This document shows positions 7,926-16,348 of a DNA stretch of 22,585 nt, in pieces. The position numbers were made by a program, and so were the translations under genes. The stretch is from NCBI GenBank assembly GCA_023488865.1, contig JAMDDG010000375.1, positions 1 to 22,585 on the forward strand. The letters run 5' to 3'. Numbering within the stretch: the stretch's first letter is position 1; each line of letters opens with the position of its first letter. This DNA is from Bacteroidota bacterium (GTDB lineage: Bacteria > Bacteroidota > Bacteroidia > Bacteroidales > Prolixibacteraceae). The notes below the pieces were generated by a model. It was not told the origin of the DNA, did not search any database, and saw only the letters and a list, made by a program, of their open reading frames with translations.

Positions 7926-9821
7926 CTATTCCTCCATGGTACTAAGGTCACCGTCCGGTAGTCCCAACGCCCTTGATTTCAGCAGCCTTCGCATGATCTT
8001 TCCACTTCTGGTTTTAGGCAGCGCATCCGCGAACAAGATCGCTTCGGGACGGGCAATTTTGCCCAGGTGTTCCTCCATGTGGAGCATCAATTCGAGTTCC
8101 AGCTCCTTGCTTGGCTGGTATGTGCTTCTGAGAACCGCTGTAATGTGAATCGCGTTCCCTTTCAAAGGGTGTGGCAAAGCGATGGCAGCAGACTCCACGA
8201 TGGCCGGGTGACGTGCCATTATCCCTTCAATTTCGGCTGATCCCAGCCGATAACCACTTACCTTGATCACATCATCATTGCGGCCTATGATCCAGTAATA
8301 TCCATCTTCATCCTTTTTGGCCGAGTCGCCGGTATGGTACCAACCTTGTTTTTTGTATTTTCCCCAATAAGTGTCAATGAACCGTTGCGGATCGTTGTAA
8401 ACCGATTTTGCCATGCCCGGCCAGGGGGTTTTGATCACCAGGGTACCCTCTTCCCCCACGGCCACTTCCTGGCCTGCATCATCTACAACGGCCAGATCGT
8501 TCCCAAAAAAAGGTTTGGTGGCAGAGCCAGGTTTCAAAGGAGTAATTGGCAGTGGGGTAATCACAAATCCACCGGTTTCGGTTTGCCACCAGGTATCCAT
8601 AATCGGACATTTTCCCCTGCCTACAACTTTGTGAAACCAGTTCCAGGCTTCGGCATTGATTGGCTCGCCAACAGAACCCAGCAATCTTAGTGAACTGATA
8701 TCATTTCTGTTGGGCCACGAATCGCCAAAACGCATCAGGCCCCTGATGGCCGTGGGAGAGGTATAGAGAATATTGATCCCGTATTTCTCAACCATTTTCC
8801 ACCACCTGTCGGGATAAGGATGGTTGGGGGCGCCTTCGTACAACATGATGGTAGAACCGTTGATCAACGGGCCGTAAACAATGTAACTGTGCCCGGTAAT
8901 CCAGCCGGGATCCGCCGCACACCAGTAACGGTCCTCCGGCTTGACATCAAAAACCATCCGGTGGGTGGTTGCTGTATAAACGCTGTACCCGCCGTGGGTA
9001 TGGACCAATGCCTTTGGCCGTCCGGTCGAGCCGGAAGTATAAAGCAGAAACAACATATCTGACGAATCCATCACTTCTGTTTCGCATTTGTAAGATGCAA
9101 TAGGCAAGGCCTTCAGATCGTGATACCAGTAATCCCGGTCATTTTCCATGTAAACATCTATGCCGGTACGTTTGACGGTAATACAAATCTCCATGGTTGG
9201 AGAGAGTTCCATGGCTTTGTTTACCACGCTTTTCATCTCTACCACTTTGCCCCTCCGGTATCCGCCGTCCGCCGTGATGACCACCCGGCTGTTGGCATCG
9301 TTGATGCGATCGGCAAGCGCTTCATGACTAAAACCTCCGTAAACCACACTGTGGGCTGCCCCAATTTTGGCACATGCCAGCATCGCAAAAAGTTGTTCCG
9401 GTATCTGGGGCATGTAAATCGTCACTACGTCCCCCTTTTTTACTCCCATACTTTTCAGGATATTGGCAAACTGAGACACTTCGCGGTTCAAAGCGTGGTA
9501 GGAGAAAGTCCGGGAGTCGCCCGGTTCACCTTCCCAAATAATTGCCAGTTTATTCCTGGTAGCAGAATGAAGATGCCGGTCTATGGCATTCAAAATGATG
9601 TTTGTTTTGGCGCCTTCAAACCATTTAAAAAAGGGAGGATTGCTCTTGTCGAGCACTTTGTCCCATTTTTTATACCAGGACAACTGATCTGCCTGTTGGG
9701 ACCAAAAAACTTCAGGCTGTTCGAGTGAATATTTGTACAATTGATCGTACTCCTTCACATTCGCTTGGTCCACAACCTCCTGCGAAGGCTGAAAGATTTT
9801 TTTTCCATCGTTTGTTTCCAT
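7926..9821 (-). CDS. acs: Acetyl-coenzyme A synthetase (AMP-forming)
   Basis: Cytosolic ligase that converts acetate, ATP and CoA to acetyl-CoA via acetyl-AMP. At 631 residues it is close to the usual 640-650. An N-terminal ACAS_N region (about 25-85) precedes the AMP-binding domain with the ATP loop YTSGSTGRPKALVHTHGGY (261-279) and WWQTETGG (411-418), whose tryptophan limits the acyl pocket and favours acetate over longer acids. The hinge region GRNDDVIKVSGYRLG (513-527) leads to the C-terminal lid with PKTRSGKIMRR. Lys608 there is the conserved catalytic lysine that in other bacteria is switched off by acetylation. The ATG at 9821 has an AGGA-type ribosome site about 9 bases upstream. It is divergently placed from the acyl ligase and followed by a strong terminator. 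Propionate use cannot be excluded. Confidence 0.93.
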   Translation of the reverse strand: METNDGKKIFQPSQEVVDQANVKEYDQLYKYSLEQPEVFWSQQADQLSWYKKWDKVLDKSNPPFFKWFEGAKTNIILNAIDRHLHSATRNKLAIIWEGEPGDSRTFSYHALNREVSQFANILKSMGVKKGDVVTIYMPQIPEQLFAMLACAKIGAAHSVVYGGFSHEALADRINDANSRVVITADGGYRRGKVVEMKSVVNKAMELSPTMEICITVKRTGIDVYMENDRDYWYHDLKALPIASYKCETEVMDSSDMLFLLYTSGSTGRPKALVHTHGGYSVYTATTHRMVFDVKPEDRYWCAADPGWITGHSYIVYGPLINGSTIMLYEGAPNHPYPDRWWKMVEKYGINILYTSPTAIRGLMRFGDSWPNRNDISSLRLLGSVGEPINAEAWNWFHKVVGRGKCPIMDTWWQTETGGFVITPLPITPLKPGSATKPFFGNDLAVVDDAGQEVAVGEEGTLVIKTPWPGMAKSVYNDPQRFIDTYWGKYKKQGWYHTGDSAKKDEDGYYWIIGRNDDVIKVSGYRLGSAEIEGIMARHPAIVESAAIALPHPLKGNAIHITAVLRSTYQPSKELELELMLHMEEHLGKIARPEAILFADALPKTRSGKIMRRLLKSRALGLPDGDLSTMEE

Positions 9822-9894
9822 CTATAATCCTGGTTTTAGTTGGTTGATATTGAATAAAGAAAAGATTGACAGTAAAAATATCAAACCTTTTTTC

Positions 9895-9907
9895 TTTACA
9901 AAGTAAA
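9895..9907. promoter_or_regulatory. 13-bp palindrome in the acs upstream region
   Basis: TTTACAAAGTAAA is an inverted repeat of 5-bp arms around AAA, about 75-85 bp upstream of the acs start. On the minus strand it contains TTACTTTG, close to the Bacteroidota -7 consensus TAnnTTTG, but I could not find a matching TTTG -33 box at the proper distance. It could be a promoter element or an operator. Confidence 0.25.
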
Positions 9908-9950
9908 ATAGGTGAATATTTTAATTTGAGTAAGGCACAGTAAGCCGTTT

Positions 9951-9982
9951 TTTGGTAATGAACCCAATAATTTCTTACTTTG
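9951..9982 (+). promoter_or_regulatory. Probable Bacteroidota-type promoter for the ligase-ACP-acyltransferase gene
   Basis: TTTG at 9951-9954 (-33 box) is followed after 20 bp by TTACTTTG at 9975-9982, a one-mismatch match to the -7 consensus TAnnTTTG. The implied start of transcription is near 9988-9992, giving a leader of about 95 bases before the ATG at 10085. The spacing and orientation fit; there is no experimental support. Confidence 0.45.
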
Positions 9983-10017
9983 TATTACCGATAGCTGGCT
10001 GGATACCTTGTATTAAA

Positions 10018-10043
10018 ACAAACAACCTACCGGGATTGTTTGT
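10018..10043 (+). promoter_or_regulatory. Perfect 8-bp inverted repeat in the leader of the acyl-ligase gene
   Basis: ACAAACAA (10018-10025) and TTGTTTGT (10036-10043) are exact reverse complements around CCTACCGGGA, whose CC and GG can extend the stem. It lies between the predicted promoter and the ATG at 10085. It could be an operator for a dimeric regulator or a leader RNA hairpin; no T-run follows, so it is not a simple terminator. Confidence 0.45.
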
Positions 10044-10084
10044 ACGCCATCGGCCCTTTTTTGTTACGAACAAAACAACTAACT

Positions 10085-12559
10085 ATGGTTGAACCAATTA
10101 TTTACAGGAGTAATCCCGAGAAAAAATCGATCATTTCCCAACAGGGGGATTATACCTATCGCCAGTTTTTGCAGCAGATCCAGCAGTACGCCCTTTTGTT
10201 TGAGACCAAAGGATATACCAAAGTAGCCATTTATGCCGAAAACCGGGTAGAATGGTTCTTTGCCTTTTATGCAGCATTACAAAACAACTGCATTGCCATA
10301 CCGATAGATTTCACTGCTTCCACAGAAGACGTTGCATATATTCTGGATGACTGTCAACCTGAGCTGATCTTCCTCAGCGAAGCGATGAAGGAGCCATTTT
10401 CCAAAGTGGGGCTAAAAAGTCAACACAAGCCCGAAGTCATCATTTTCGAGAACCATCCTCCGGTCCACGATCAGGACCCATCCGGGTGGACCGGGCCTGA
10501 AGACAATGAAACAACGGCCGTAATCATCTATACTTCCGGTACAACAGGTAGTCCCAAAGGGGTTATGCTCTCCTATACCAACCTGCTGGCCAATATGAAA
10601 GCGGTAATAGAGGCAAAAATATTTCAAGTTGAAAGCCAGGTGCTCATTCTGTTGCCGCTTCACCACATCTTCCCCTTGTTAGGATCCATGATGGTGACTT
10701 TCTACTGCGGGGGAACAACCGTCGTTTCACCGTCGATGCAGTCTTCAGATCTGATGAAAACACTTGCAGACAATTCCGTTACGGTACTCATTGGGGTACC
10801 CCGGTTGTATGAACTGATCTACCGGGGCCTGATGGCAAAAATTAACAAAAGCTTTTTAGCCAGGACATTCCTAAAATTGGTTTATGCCACAAAAAGCCGG
10901 AAGTTGGGCAAAATTTTATTTAAAAAAGTGCATCAGGGCCTGGGCTGGCACCTTCAATTTATGGTAGCTGGCGGGGCCGCACTCAACAAAGAGGTAGGGA
11001 CTTTCTTTTATGCCATCGGGTTTGACATACTGGAAGGTTATGGAATGACCGAAGCCGCACCCATGATTACTTTCCCGCGTCCCGGGAAGATAAAAATCGG
11101 TTCTGCCGGCCAGGCATTGCCCAACATGACGGTCGAAATCAGGGAAGGCGAAATTGTGGCCAAAGGGCCCAATGTCATGCAGGGGTATTACAACCGTCCC
11201 GAAGAAACAGCCGAAGTATTGAAGGATGGCTGGCTCTGCACCGGCGATTTGGGACGTTTGGATGAAGAGGGATTTCTCTACATCACCGGCCGGAAAAAAG
11301 AGATCATCGTCCTTCCTAACGGGAAGAACATCAATCCCGTTGAAATAGAGCAAAAACTCGAGTTTTACACGAAGGCGATCAAAGAGGTTGGGGTATTTAT
11401 TTACAAAGAGATGTTGCATGCAGCCATCGTTCCTGATTATAAATTTCTCACCGACAACGGCATCACAGATTTGAACAACTATTTCAGGGAGGAAGTGCTC
11501 TCTCCTTTTAACGCTGAGTTGAGTTCCTACAAAAGGATTATGCAGTTTACGCTGGTCAAAACCGAGCTACCGCGAACAAAATTGTCTAAATTACAGCGTT
11601 TTAAGCTGGAAGAGCTTATCCAGGATACTGAAAACAAGAAAAGCAAAAGCGAGGATCCGGATAGCGCCGAATACCTGGCTGTGAAGAGTTTTATAGAAAG
11701 CCAGGTAGACATGGACATTTCACCCGACGACCACCTTGTCTTTGATATTGCGATGGACTCACTGGGTAAAATGAGTTTGATTGATTTTATTGAACAAACT
11801 TTTGGTATTAAAATAGATGAAGAACAGTTGTTAAAATTCCCGTCAATAGCTAAAATAACCGAATATATTGGCGCTAATAAACTGTTTCACAGGGAACAAA
11901 GCGAAACCTGGTCAGACAATCTGAAAGAAAATGCATCCGTCGAACTGCCTAAATCCTCTTTCCTGCTAAAGCTTATTGTCTCGGCTGTACGCGGCTTCTT
12001 CAGCATCTTCTTTAAATATGAGGTAGTCGGGTTAGAGAATATCCCGACAGGGCCTTGTTTTATAGCCCCCAACCATCAGACCAAACTCGATGCGTTTCTG
12101 GTGCTTTCCTGTCTGGACAAAGAGACCCTGAATGAAACTTACTCTTATGCAAAAAAAGACCATGTTAAAAGCCGTATTCGTCAGGCGCTCGCGAGACATA
12201 CCAATATTATTGTGATGGACCTGTCCAAAGAGCTGAAAGAGTCCATTCATAAGATGGCAGAGGTGGTCAAATTAGGTAAAAAAATCCTGATTTTTCCCGA
12301 AGGGACCCGGACCACAACTGGTCAACTGGGCGATTTCAAAAAAACGTATGCCATCCTGAGTACCGAATTAAATGTACCAATCGTGCCGGTTGCCATTTCC
12401 GGCGCCTACGAGGCCATGTCGTCAGGAAAGAAAAAGATAAAATCAGGTTCCAAAATCATGGTAGAATTTTTGCCTCCGGTCGAACCTGCAGGGTTGACCC
12501 CTGAGGCCTTGAATTCCCTGATTAAAAGCAAGATTTATAAATCAATAAGGAAAAATTAA
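10085..12559 (+). CDS. Trifunctional acyl-activating enzyme, acyl carrier protein and PlsC-type acyltransferase
   Basis: An 824-residue fusion of three modules. Residues 1 to about 520 are an AMP-forming fatty-acid ligase: ATP loop YTSGTTGSPKGVML (about 148-161), YGMTEAAPMI (about 318), TGDLG (about 386) and KKEIIVLPNGKNINP. Residues about 535-605 form an acyl carrier domain with the phosphopantetheine site DSLGKMS, Ser559. Residues about 640-824 form a PlsC/LPLAT domain with NHQTKLDAF (NHx4D, about 662), FPEGTRTTTG (about 736) and VPVAISGAY. The inferred role is to activate a free fatty acid, load it on the built-in carrier and transfer it to a lysophospholipid. E. coli Aas has acyltransferase and ligase in the opposite order and no carrier. 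The ATG at 10085 is preferred over an upstream TTG at 10040. The lipase-like gene follows after 8 bp. Confidence 0.9.
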   Translation: MVEPIIYRSNPEKKSIISQQGDYTYRQFLQQIQQYALLFETKGYTKVAIYAENRVEWFFAFYAALQNNCIAIPIDFTASTEDVAYILDDCQPELIFLSEAMKEPFSKVGLKSQHKPEVIIFENHPPVHDQDPSGWTGPEDNETTAVIIYTSGTTGSPKGVMLSYTNLLANMKAVIEAKIFQVESQVLILLPLHHIFPLLGSMMVTFYCGGTTVVSPSMQSSDLMKTLADNSVTVLIGVPRLYELIYRGLMAKINKSFLARTFLKLVYATKSRKLGKILFKKVHQGLGWHLQFMVAGGAALNKEVGTFFYAIGFDILEGYGMTEAAPMITFPRPGKIKIGSAGQALPNMTVEIREGEIVAKGPNVMQGYYNRPEETAEVLKDGWLCTGDLGRLDEEGFLYITGRKKEIIVLPNGKNINPVEIEQKLEFYTKAIKEVGVFIYKEMLHAAIVPDYKFLTDNGITDLNNYFREEVLSPFNAELSSYKRIMQFTLVKTELPRTKLSKLQRFKLEELIQDTENKKSKSEDPDSAEYLAVKSFIESQVDMDISPDDHLVFDIAMDSLGKMSLIDFIEQTFGIKIDEEQLLKFPSIAKITEYIGANKLFHREQSETWSDNLKENASVELPKSSFLLKLIVSAVRGFFSIFFKYEVVGLENIPTGPCFIAPNHQTKLDAFLVLSCLDKETLNETYSYAKKDHVKSRIRQALARHTNIIVMDLSKELKESIHKMAEVVKLGKKILIFPEGTRTTTGQLGDFKKTYAILSTELNVPIVPVAISGAYEAMSSGKKKIKSGSKIMVEFLPPVEPAGLTPEALNSLIKSKIYKSIRKN

Positions 12560-12567
12560 ACCATCCG

Positions 12568-13803
12568 ATGAAACACACAATTTATTTTATCTGTTTCCTG
12601 CTGGCAGGAACAATTCTCTTCTCCAACTGTAAATCGAATGTTGCAGGAGATCTGAACGCACCGGTCAATGATAAATATCTGGTCAGTTACACCCTGGTCA
12701 GGTCTGCTACTTTGGATGAGGTGAAGACGCAGTACGGACCGTTGCAAGTGCTCTATCCCGGTATGGCTGATATTCTGCCCGCTGTGAAGTATGGATTTAA
12801 AGTCTACTCGGTTAAATACAACACGACGTTTGGCTCCAAAAAAGTGGTAGCTTCCGGATTGGTTTGCATTCCAGACGGAGGGGGGACTTACCCTCTTCTC
12901 AGCTTCCAGAATACCACTACTACGATTAACGCCGATGCTCCCTCCTTAAATCCCGGCGGGTACACTGCCCTGATGATCTCCGGGTTTGCCTCCACCGGCT
13001 TTGTCACTCTCCTGCCCGATTACCTGGGGTTTGGTTCTTCTACCGAAGTTTTTCATCCATACCTGCACAAAGAATCAACGGTAACCTGCCTCCTCGATTT
13101 TTTCAGGGCGGTGAAGGAGATGGGTGGGAAAAGCGACCTGCAACTGAAGCTCTCCTCCGATCTCTACCTGATGGGCTACTCGCAGGGCGGATTGTCTTCC
13201 CTCCAGCTCGACCAAGCCATTGAGAGCAGTTACTCCGGCGAGTTCAACCTGAAGGCGGTCGGATGCGGTGCCTCTCTTTTCAACCTTACCCAAATCATCG
13301 GCATGGCGGTTTCTGCCTCTACTTATACGCAACCCTATTACCTTGTTTACCTTATCAAGGGATTTGAATCGGCAGCAGCTTTCAGCCATCCATATACCGA
13401 CATTTTTAACGAACCGTATGCTTCGCGTATCGACCAGCTGTTCAATGGTCTCAACAGCAGTAGCACCATTAACAGCCAACTCACCACCAACATGGCCCAA
13501 CTGTTTACCAACGAATTCCAAACCACCTGGAATACCGCCGCAAAGTACAAGGACATCAGGGATGCACTGACAGCCAGTAGTGTAACGGCATGGCGAATCA
13601 AGACGCCGCTGGTGCTCACCCACGGACTCGCCGATCAGAATGTTCCCGCTGCCACAACGCAGCAGTTTTACGACGACCTGATGAAACTCGATCCATCCCT
13701 GCCCGTGACTTATCTACCGCTGGACGGAATGGACCATGAAATGGCCGTCGCCCCGTCGATGTTGATTTTCATAAAGAAATTTCTGGCAATCAAGGGCAAT
13801 TGA
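12568..13803 (+). CDS. Predicted exported lipase/esterase, probable lipoprotein
   Basis: A 411-residue alpha/beta hydrolase resembling the secretory lipase (LIP) family. The N-terminus is a signal sequence ending LFSNC, so Cys21 may be lipidated; Asn at -1 is non-canonical, so type I cleavage is an alternative. The GYSQGG elbow gives nucleophile Ser205; HGLADQNVP (Asp356) and GMDHEMA (His390) supply the rest of the triad in the usual order. TLLPDYLGFG (about 147-156) is also typical of the family. It follows the acyl ligase by 8 bp and is probably cotranscribed. This suggests a supply of fatty acids from outside lipids to the ligase, which is inference; the substrate could also be another ester. 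Confidence 0.75.
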   Translation: MKHTIYFICFLLAGTILFSNCKSNVAGDLNAPVNDKYLVSYTLVRSATLDEVKTQYGPLQVLYPGMADILPAVKYGFKVYSVKYNTTFGSKKVVASGLVCIPDGGGTYPLLSFQNTTTTINADAPSLNPGGYTALMISGFASTGFVTLLPDYLGFGSSTEVFHPYLHKESTVTCLLDFFRAVKEMGGKSDLQLKLSSDLYLMGYSQGGLSSLQLDQAIESSYSGEFNLKAVGCGASLFNLTQIIGMAVSASTYTQPYYLVYLIKGFESAAAFSHPYTDIFNEPYASRIDQLFNGLNSSSTINSQLTTNMAQLFTNEFQTTWNTAAKYKDIRDALTASSVTAWRIKTPLVLTHGLADQNVPAATTQQFYDDLMKLDPSLPVTYLPLDGMDHEMAVAPSMLIFIKKFLAIKGN

Positions 13804-13847
13804 CCACGAAGAAAAGGATAAAAAGCGATTCATTCACAAAAACAACC

Positions 13848-13873
13848 GTAGGGTCAGCCCTTTGTGGCTGACC
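13848..13873 (+). repeat. REP-like element: GTAG followed by an 8-bp perfect hairpin
   Basis: GTAG (13848-13851) is followed by GGTCAGCC (13852-13859), a 6-nt loop CTTTGT, and GGCTGACC (13866-13873), a perfect 8-bp stem. A 5' GTAG before a palindrome is the signature of REP elements mobilised by RAYT transposases. A diverged copy lies at 16349-16372 on the opposite strand. The element follows the lipase gene by about 45 bp and could also act as a terminator or mRNA stabiliser, but no T-run follows. Confidence 0.6.
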
Positions 13874-13894
13874 TGTTAAAAATTAAGATAAACG

Positions 13895-14380
13895 ATGCCA
13901 ATAGCAAAAGAAAAAATATCCATCCGTAGAGTCGAAATGCAAGATATCCCAATGATGACGGCAGCCCGGATCAATTACCTGACCGAAATGCAAGGCGAAA
14001 GGCCGGTTCATTATGTACAGGAATTACAAGAAAATCTTCAGCAATTTTTCAAACTGACCATGCAGGAAGGCAGCTTTTTTGCCTTGTTAGCCGAATATGA
14101 AGGAAAAATTGTAAGCTATGGCGGAATGATCCTCAAAAAAATACCCGGGGATTTTAACCAGTCTTCCTACCTGGAAGGTGATATCCTCAACATGTACACA
14201 GTGCCCGCCTACCGGAGAAAAGGGATCTCCTCCCTGATCCTGGAAGCGTTGTTGCTTGAGGCAAAAAAGAGGGGCATCAGCAAAGTGGCGCTCCACTGCT
14301 CCAAAGACGGCGAGCCGCTTTACCGGAAGTATGGCTTCACGGATCCGGTCTATCCCTACCTGGAGTTGATTATTCCCTGA
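13895..14380 (+). CDS. GNAT-family N-acetyltransferase
   Basis: A 161-residue single-domain acetyltransferase that should transfer an acetyl group from acetyl-CoA to an amine; the acceptor is unknown. The core is the acetyl-CoA-binding motif A: LNMYTVPAYRRKGISSLIL, with the R-R-K-G-I-S phosphate-binding loop near residues 109-114. The helix LEALLLEAKKRG, the strand KVALHCSKDGEPLYRKYGF and the terminal LELIIP strand follow. Phe/Tyr in LYRKYGF is the usual end of motif B. It starts at the ATG at 13895 after the REP-like hairpin and has no linked gene to hint at a substrate. Such proteins are commonly encoded as single genes. Confidence 0.85.
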   Translation: MPIAKEKISIRRVEMQDIPMMTAARINYLTEMQGERPVHYVQELQENLQQFFKLTMQEGSFFALLAEYEGKIVSYGGMILKKIPGDFNQSSYLEGDILNMYTVPAYRRKGISSLILEALLLEAKKRGISKVALHCSKDGEPLYRKYGFTDPVYPYLELIIP

Positions 14381-14401
14381 AATGGGGGTTTGGAAAAGTT
14401 T

Positions 14402-14426
14402 AAAGGATAAAGGATAAAGGATAAAG
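14402..14426. repeat. 7-bp microsatellite (AAAGGAT)n
   Basis: Three and a half copies of AAAGGAT in tandem. It lies between the GNAT gene and a broken secreted-protein gene, about 20 bp after the GNAT stop. It is simple sequence with no evident function. Confidence 0.8.
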
Positions 14427-14472
14427 TAGGGCCGCCGTAATTTTAATTTTTTCAACTCTCAGTTTTCATCTC

Positions 14473-14711
14473 TCAACTCTTTCCTTTCCGACTTTTCCCT
14501 TCCAAATATAACTTGAACTCATCAGGGGCATTGGGCATCGCCATCTCAAAACGGATGTTCACCAGATTATCTTCCAGTATTTCGTAGACCAGCCTGAAGC
14601 GCGGGGCAGCAGGGTTTGCCATTTCTCCCAGCCAGTGTTGGTGTTTTGGGCAAAAAGCGGTTGTGCAAATACGACAAAAAGCAATATTAGCGGGAAAAAA
14701 AGTTTTCTCAT
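14473..14711 (-). pseudogene. Broken gene for a small secreted protein
   Basis: From the ATG at 14711 a clear signal peptide is read: MRKLFFPLILLFVVFAQPLF, then AQ. That frame soon degenerates and stops (GWSTKYWKIIW, stop). Shortly after the signal peptide a second frame opens: HQHWLGEMANPAAPRFRL, then VYEILEDNLVNIRFEMAMPN and APDEFKLYLEGKSRKGKS, with a stop at 14473. The second frame has the character of a real protein domain. Together they describe one secreted protein broken by a frameshift or an internal deletion near 14640-14650. I do not recognise the family. It lies about 55 bp downstream of the aldo/keto reductase on the same strand. Confidence 0.55.
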
Positions 14712-14765
14712 GATCTCTATTTATTTTGATCGTTTCATCTTTCCGATCGGGTTAAATAAAAATCA

Positions 14766-14779
14766 AAGTTAAGAAACTT
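14766..14779 (-). terminator. Possible weak terminator after the aldo/keto reductase gene
   Basis: A 5-bp stem AAGTT/AACTT with a 4-nt loop, followed on the minus strand by TGATTTTTATTT. It lies about 15 bp after the reductase stop. The stem is short and A/T-only apart from one pair, so the call is weak. Confidence 0.3.
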
Positions 14780-14792
14780 CTGAAATCACCCT

Positions 14793-16283
14793 TTACGTTA
14801 CTTCAGCTGTATTCGCCACACGGTTCTTCTTATCCGCCACTTTTACCATATAGGATCCGGTGCCTGGATTTTTATCTTCAAAACGATAGGGTGTTTTGGT
14901 TGTTTGCGGGAGGAAGGGGAGTTCGCCAATTTTAATGTTGTCCCGCCATATTTCGTAACGATCAATCGCTGCGTCTCCTGCATAAGCAGTATGCCAGGTT
15001 ACAACTGCACTTTTTTCATTTCGGACAACTTTTATTTCACGAGGTGGAGTCAATTCCTGAAAAGATTTTTGGAAATAATTGGTTTTCCCCTCTTTGGCCC
15101 TGAAAGCTATCTCTTCAATCTCCCTGCGCTCATCATCCGGCATGGCACCTGCACCCACCTGTGCATGTTTCAGGTTATAGGAAAGCTGGCAATTTGACGG
15201 ATCATCGCTTATCTTGCCAATGCCGATAATAGCCGTGTGAATTCCCGGAGTACTCAGCGAATAGTGAATTAATTTATTGGCGGGAATCTCTCTGCTCCCG
15301 ACCTCCAATACTACATGGGAGGGATCTCTCGACCATTCCGCTTTTTTGGAATACATCGCCCCGTCTGCAAAGACTTTCATGGCTATTATCCCCATATTTT
15401 TCGCTGCGGCCACTGGTATCACATTGTACTGCATATTAAAATAGCGCTTATCATTGGCATTGATGGCAACAAGCATACCCTCAACAAGATTTTCGGTATC
15501 CCTTTGAATCATCTCGATCATCACTGCAGGATCATTGTGCCCGGAGAAGCCAACATGGCGTATCAATCTTTCATTCTTAGGATTGAGCCCGGTTCTGTTG
15601 GTTCCGTCCCTTACATCACGGAGTGCAGCAAGTGCCCCAATAGTTTGCGCATTTGGATCGGGGTGCGCGTACCCTTCATACAAAGCATCAATTTCTTCCA
15701 TTCTCCCCAGCGCATGAATCAGTACCATATCCAGGTAGGCATCTTTCGGATATTTTCCGAATCCGTCACCGAAAATCTGGGTTAGCGAGCGACGAACATC
15801 GTCCAAAGCTTTAGAGCCCTCCGGACCATTGGTATGCCCCATCACCTCTTTTCGGTCCTCCCCGCCTTTCCCAAAACGGAGATTGGTTTTTGAGGTCAAA
15901 AAGATCGCTTTGCGCTTAGATTCTTCGTAGTTGGACATTCCGGGTACCAATCCCAAACGGCGGAAAGCTTTTCCGTAATTCATCTGACTTGGACCATAGA
16001 CATTGGAAGTATCAAAATAATTTACGCCTAAATGATAAGCTTTTTCGATGATAGCAACCGGATCTGTATTCTCCGGCGTCCATTGAAGTGAAGACTGGCC
16101 ACCTAGCCCAAAAGTCGTAACCTGAAAGCCAATGCGGCCAAAAGTCCTTTTCATCAGTGGTGCTGCCTGCCCTAGCTCACCTGCAGCAAACAGATATGGG
16201 GCCAGTGAAGTACCCACCGTAACCAATGCGGAAGTTTTAATAAACTGTCGCCTGGATTTTTGAGTTAATTTATCTTCTCTCAT
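14793..16283 (-). CDS. Tat-exported aldo/keto reductase with C-terminal Fn3-like domain
   Basis: A 496-residue oxidoreductase. I chose the ATG at 16283 over a TTG at 16301 because it puts the twin-arginine signal at the start: KSRRQFIKTSA (Arg11-Arg12) followed by a hydrophobic run to about residue 35. The aldo/keto reductase barrel (about 42-385) keeps the whole catalytic tetrad: Asp91 and Tyr96 (NYFDTSNVYG), Lys132 (FLTSKT) and His190 (DMVLIHALG). A C-terminal segment (about 405-495: PPREIKVVRNEKSAVVTWH, then YEIWRDN and GSYMVKVADKKNRV) has the look of a fibronectin type III domain. A Tat signal fits a protein exported folded with its cofactor. Substrate unknown. It is divergent from the GH76 gene, so a carbohydrate-related role is possible but not shown. 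Confidence 0.87.
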   Translation of the reverse strand: MREDKLTQKSRRQFIKTSALVTVGTSLAPYLFAAGELGQAAPLMKRTFGRIGFQVTTFGLGGQSSLQWTPENTDPVAIIEKAYHLGVNYFDTSNVYGPSQMNYGKAFRRLGLVPGMSNYEESKRKAIFLTSKTNLRFGKGGEDRKEVMGHTNGPEGSKALDDVRRSLTQIFGDGFGKYPKDAYLDMVLIHALGRMEEIDALYEGYAHPDPNAQTIGALAALRDVRDGTNRTGLNPKNERLIRHVGFSGHNDPAVMIEMIQRDTENLVEGMLVAINANDKRYFNMQYNVIPVAAAKNMGIIAMKVFADGAMYSKKAEWSRDPSHVVLEVGSREIPANKLIHYSLSTPGIHTAIIGIGKISDDPSNCQLSYNLKHAQVGAGAMPDDERREIEEIAFRAKEGKTNYFQKSFQELTPPREIKVVRNEKSAVVTWHTAYAGDAAIDRYEIWRDNIKIGELPFLPQTTKTPYRFEDKNPGTGSYMVKVADKKNRVANTAEVT

Positions 16284-16348
16284 AGATTCAATAATTAGCA
16301 ACTGTTTTTACGAAAATTGAAAAAACTGGTTACACTCCTGCACTTAAA

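Noticed and set aside
10040..10084. TTG at 10040 as the start of the acyl-ligase gene
   Set aside because: It lies inside the inverted repeat, and the 15 extra residues do not look like the family N-terminus; the ATG at 10085 does.
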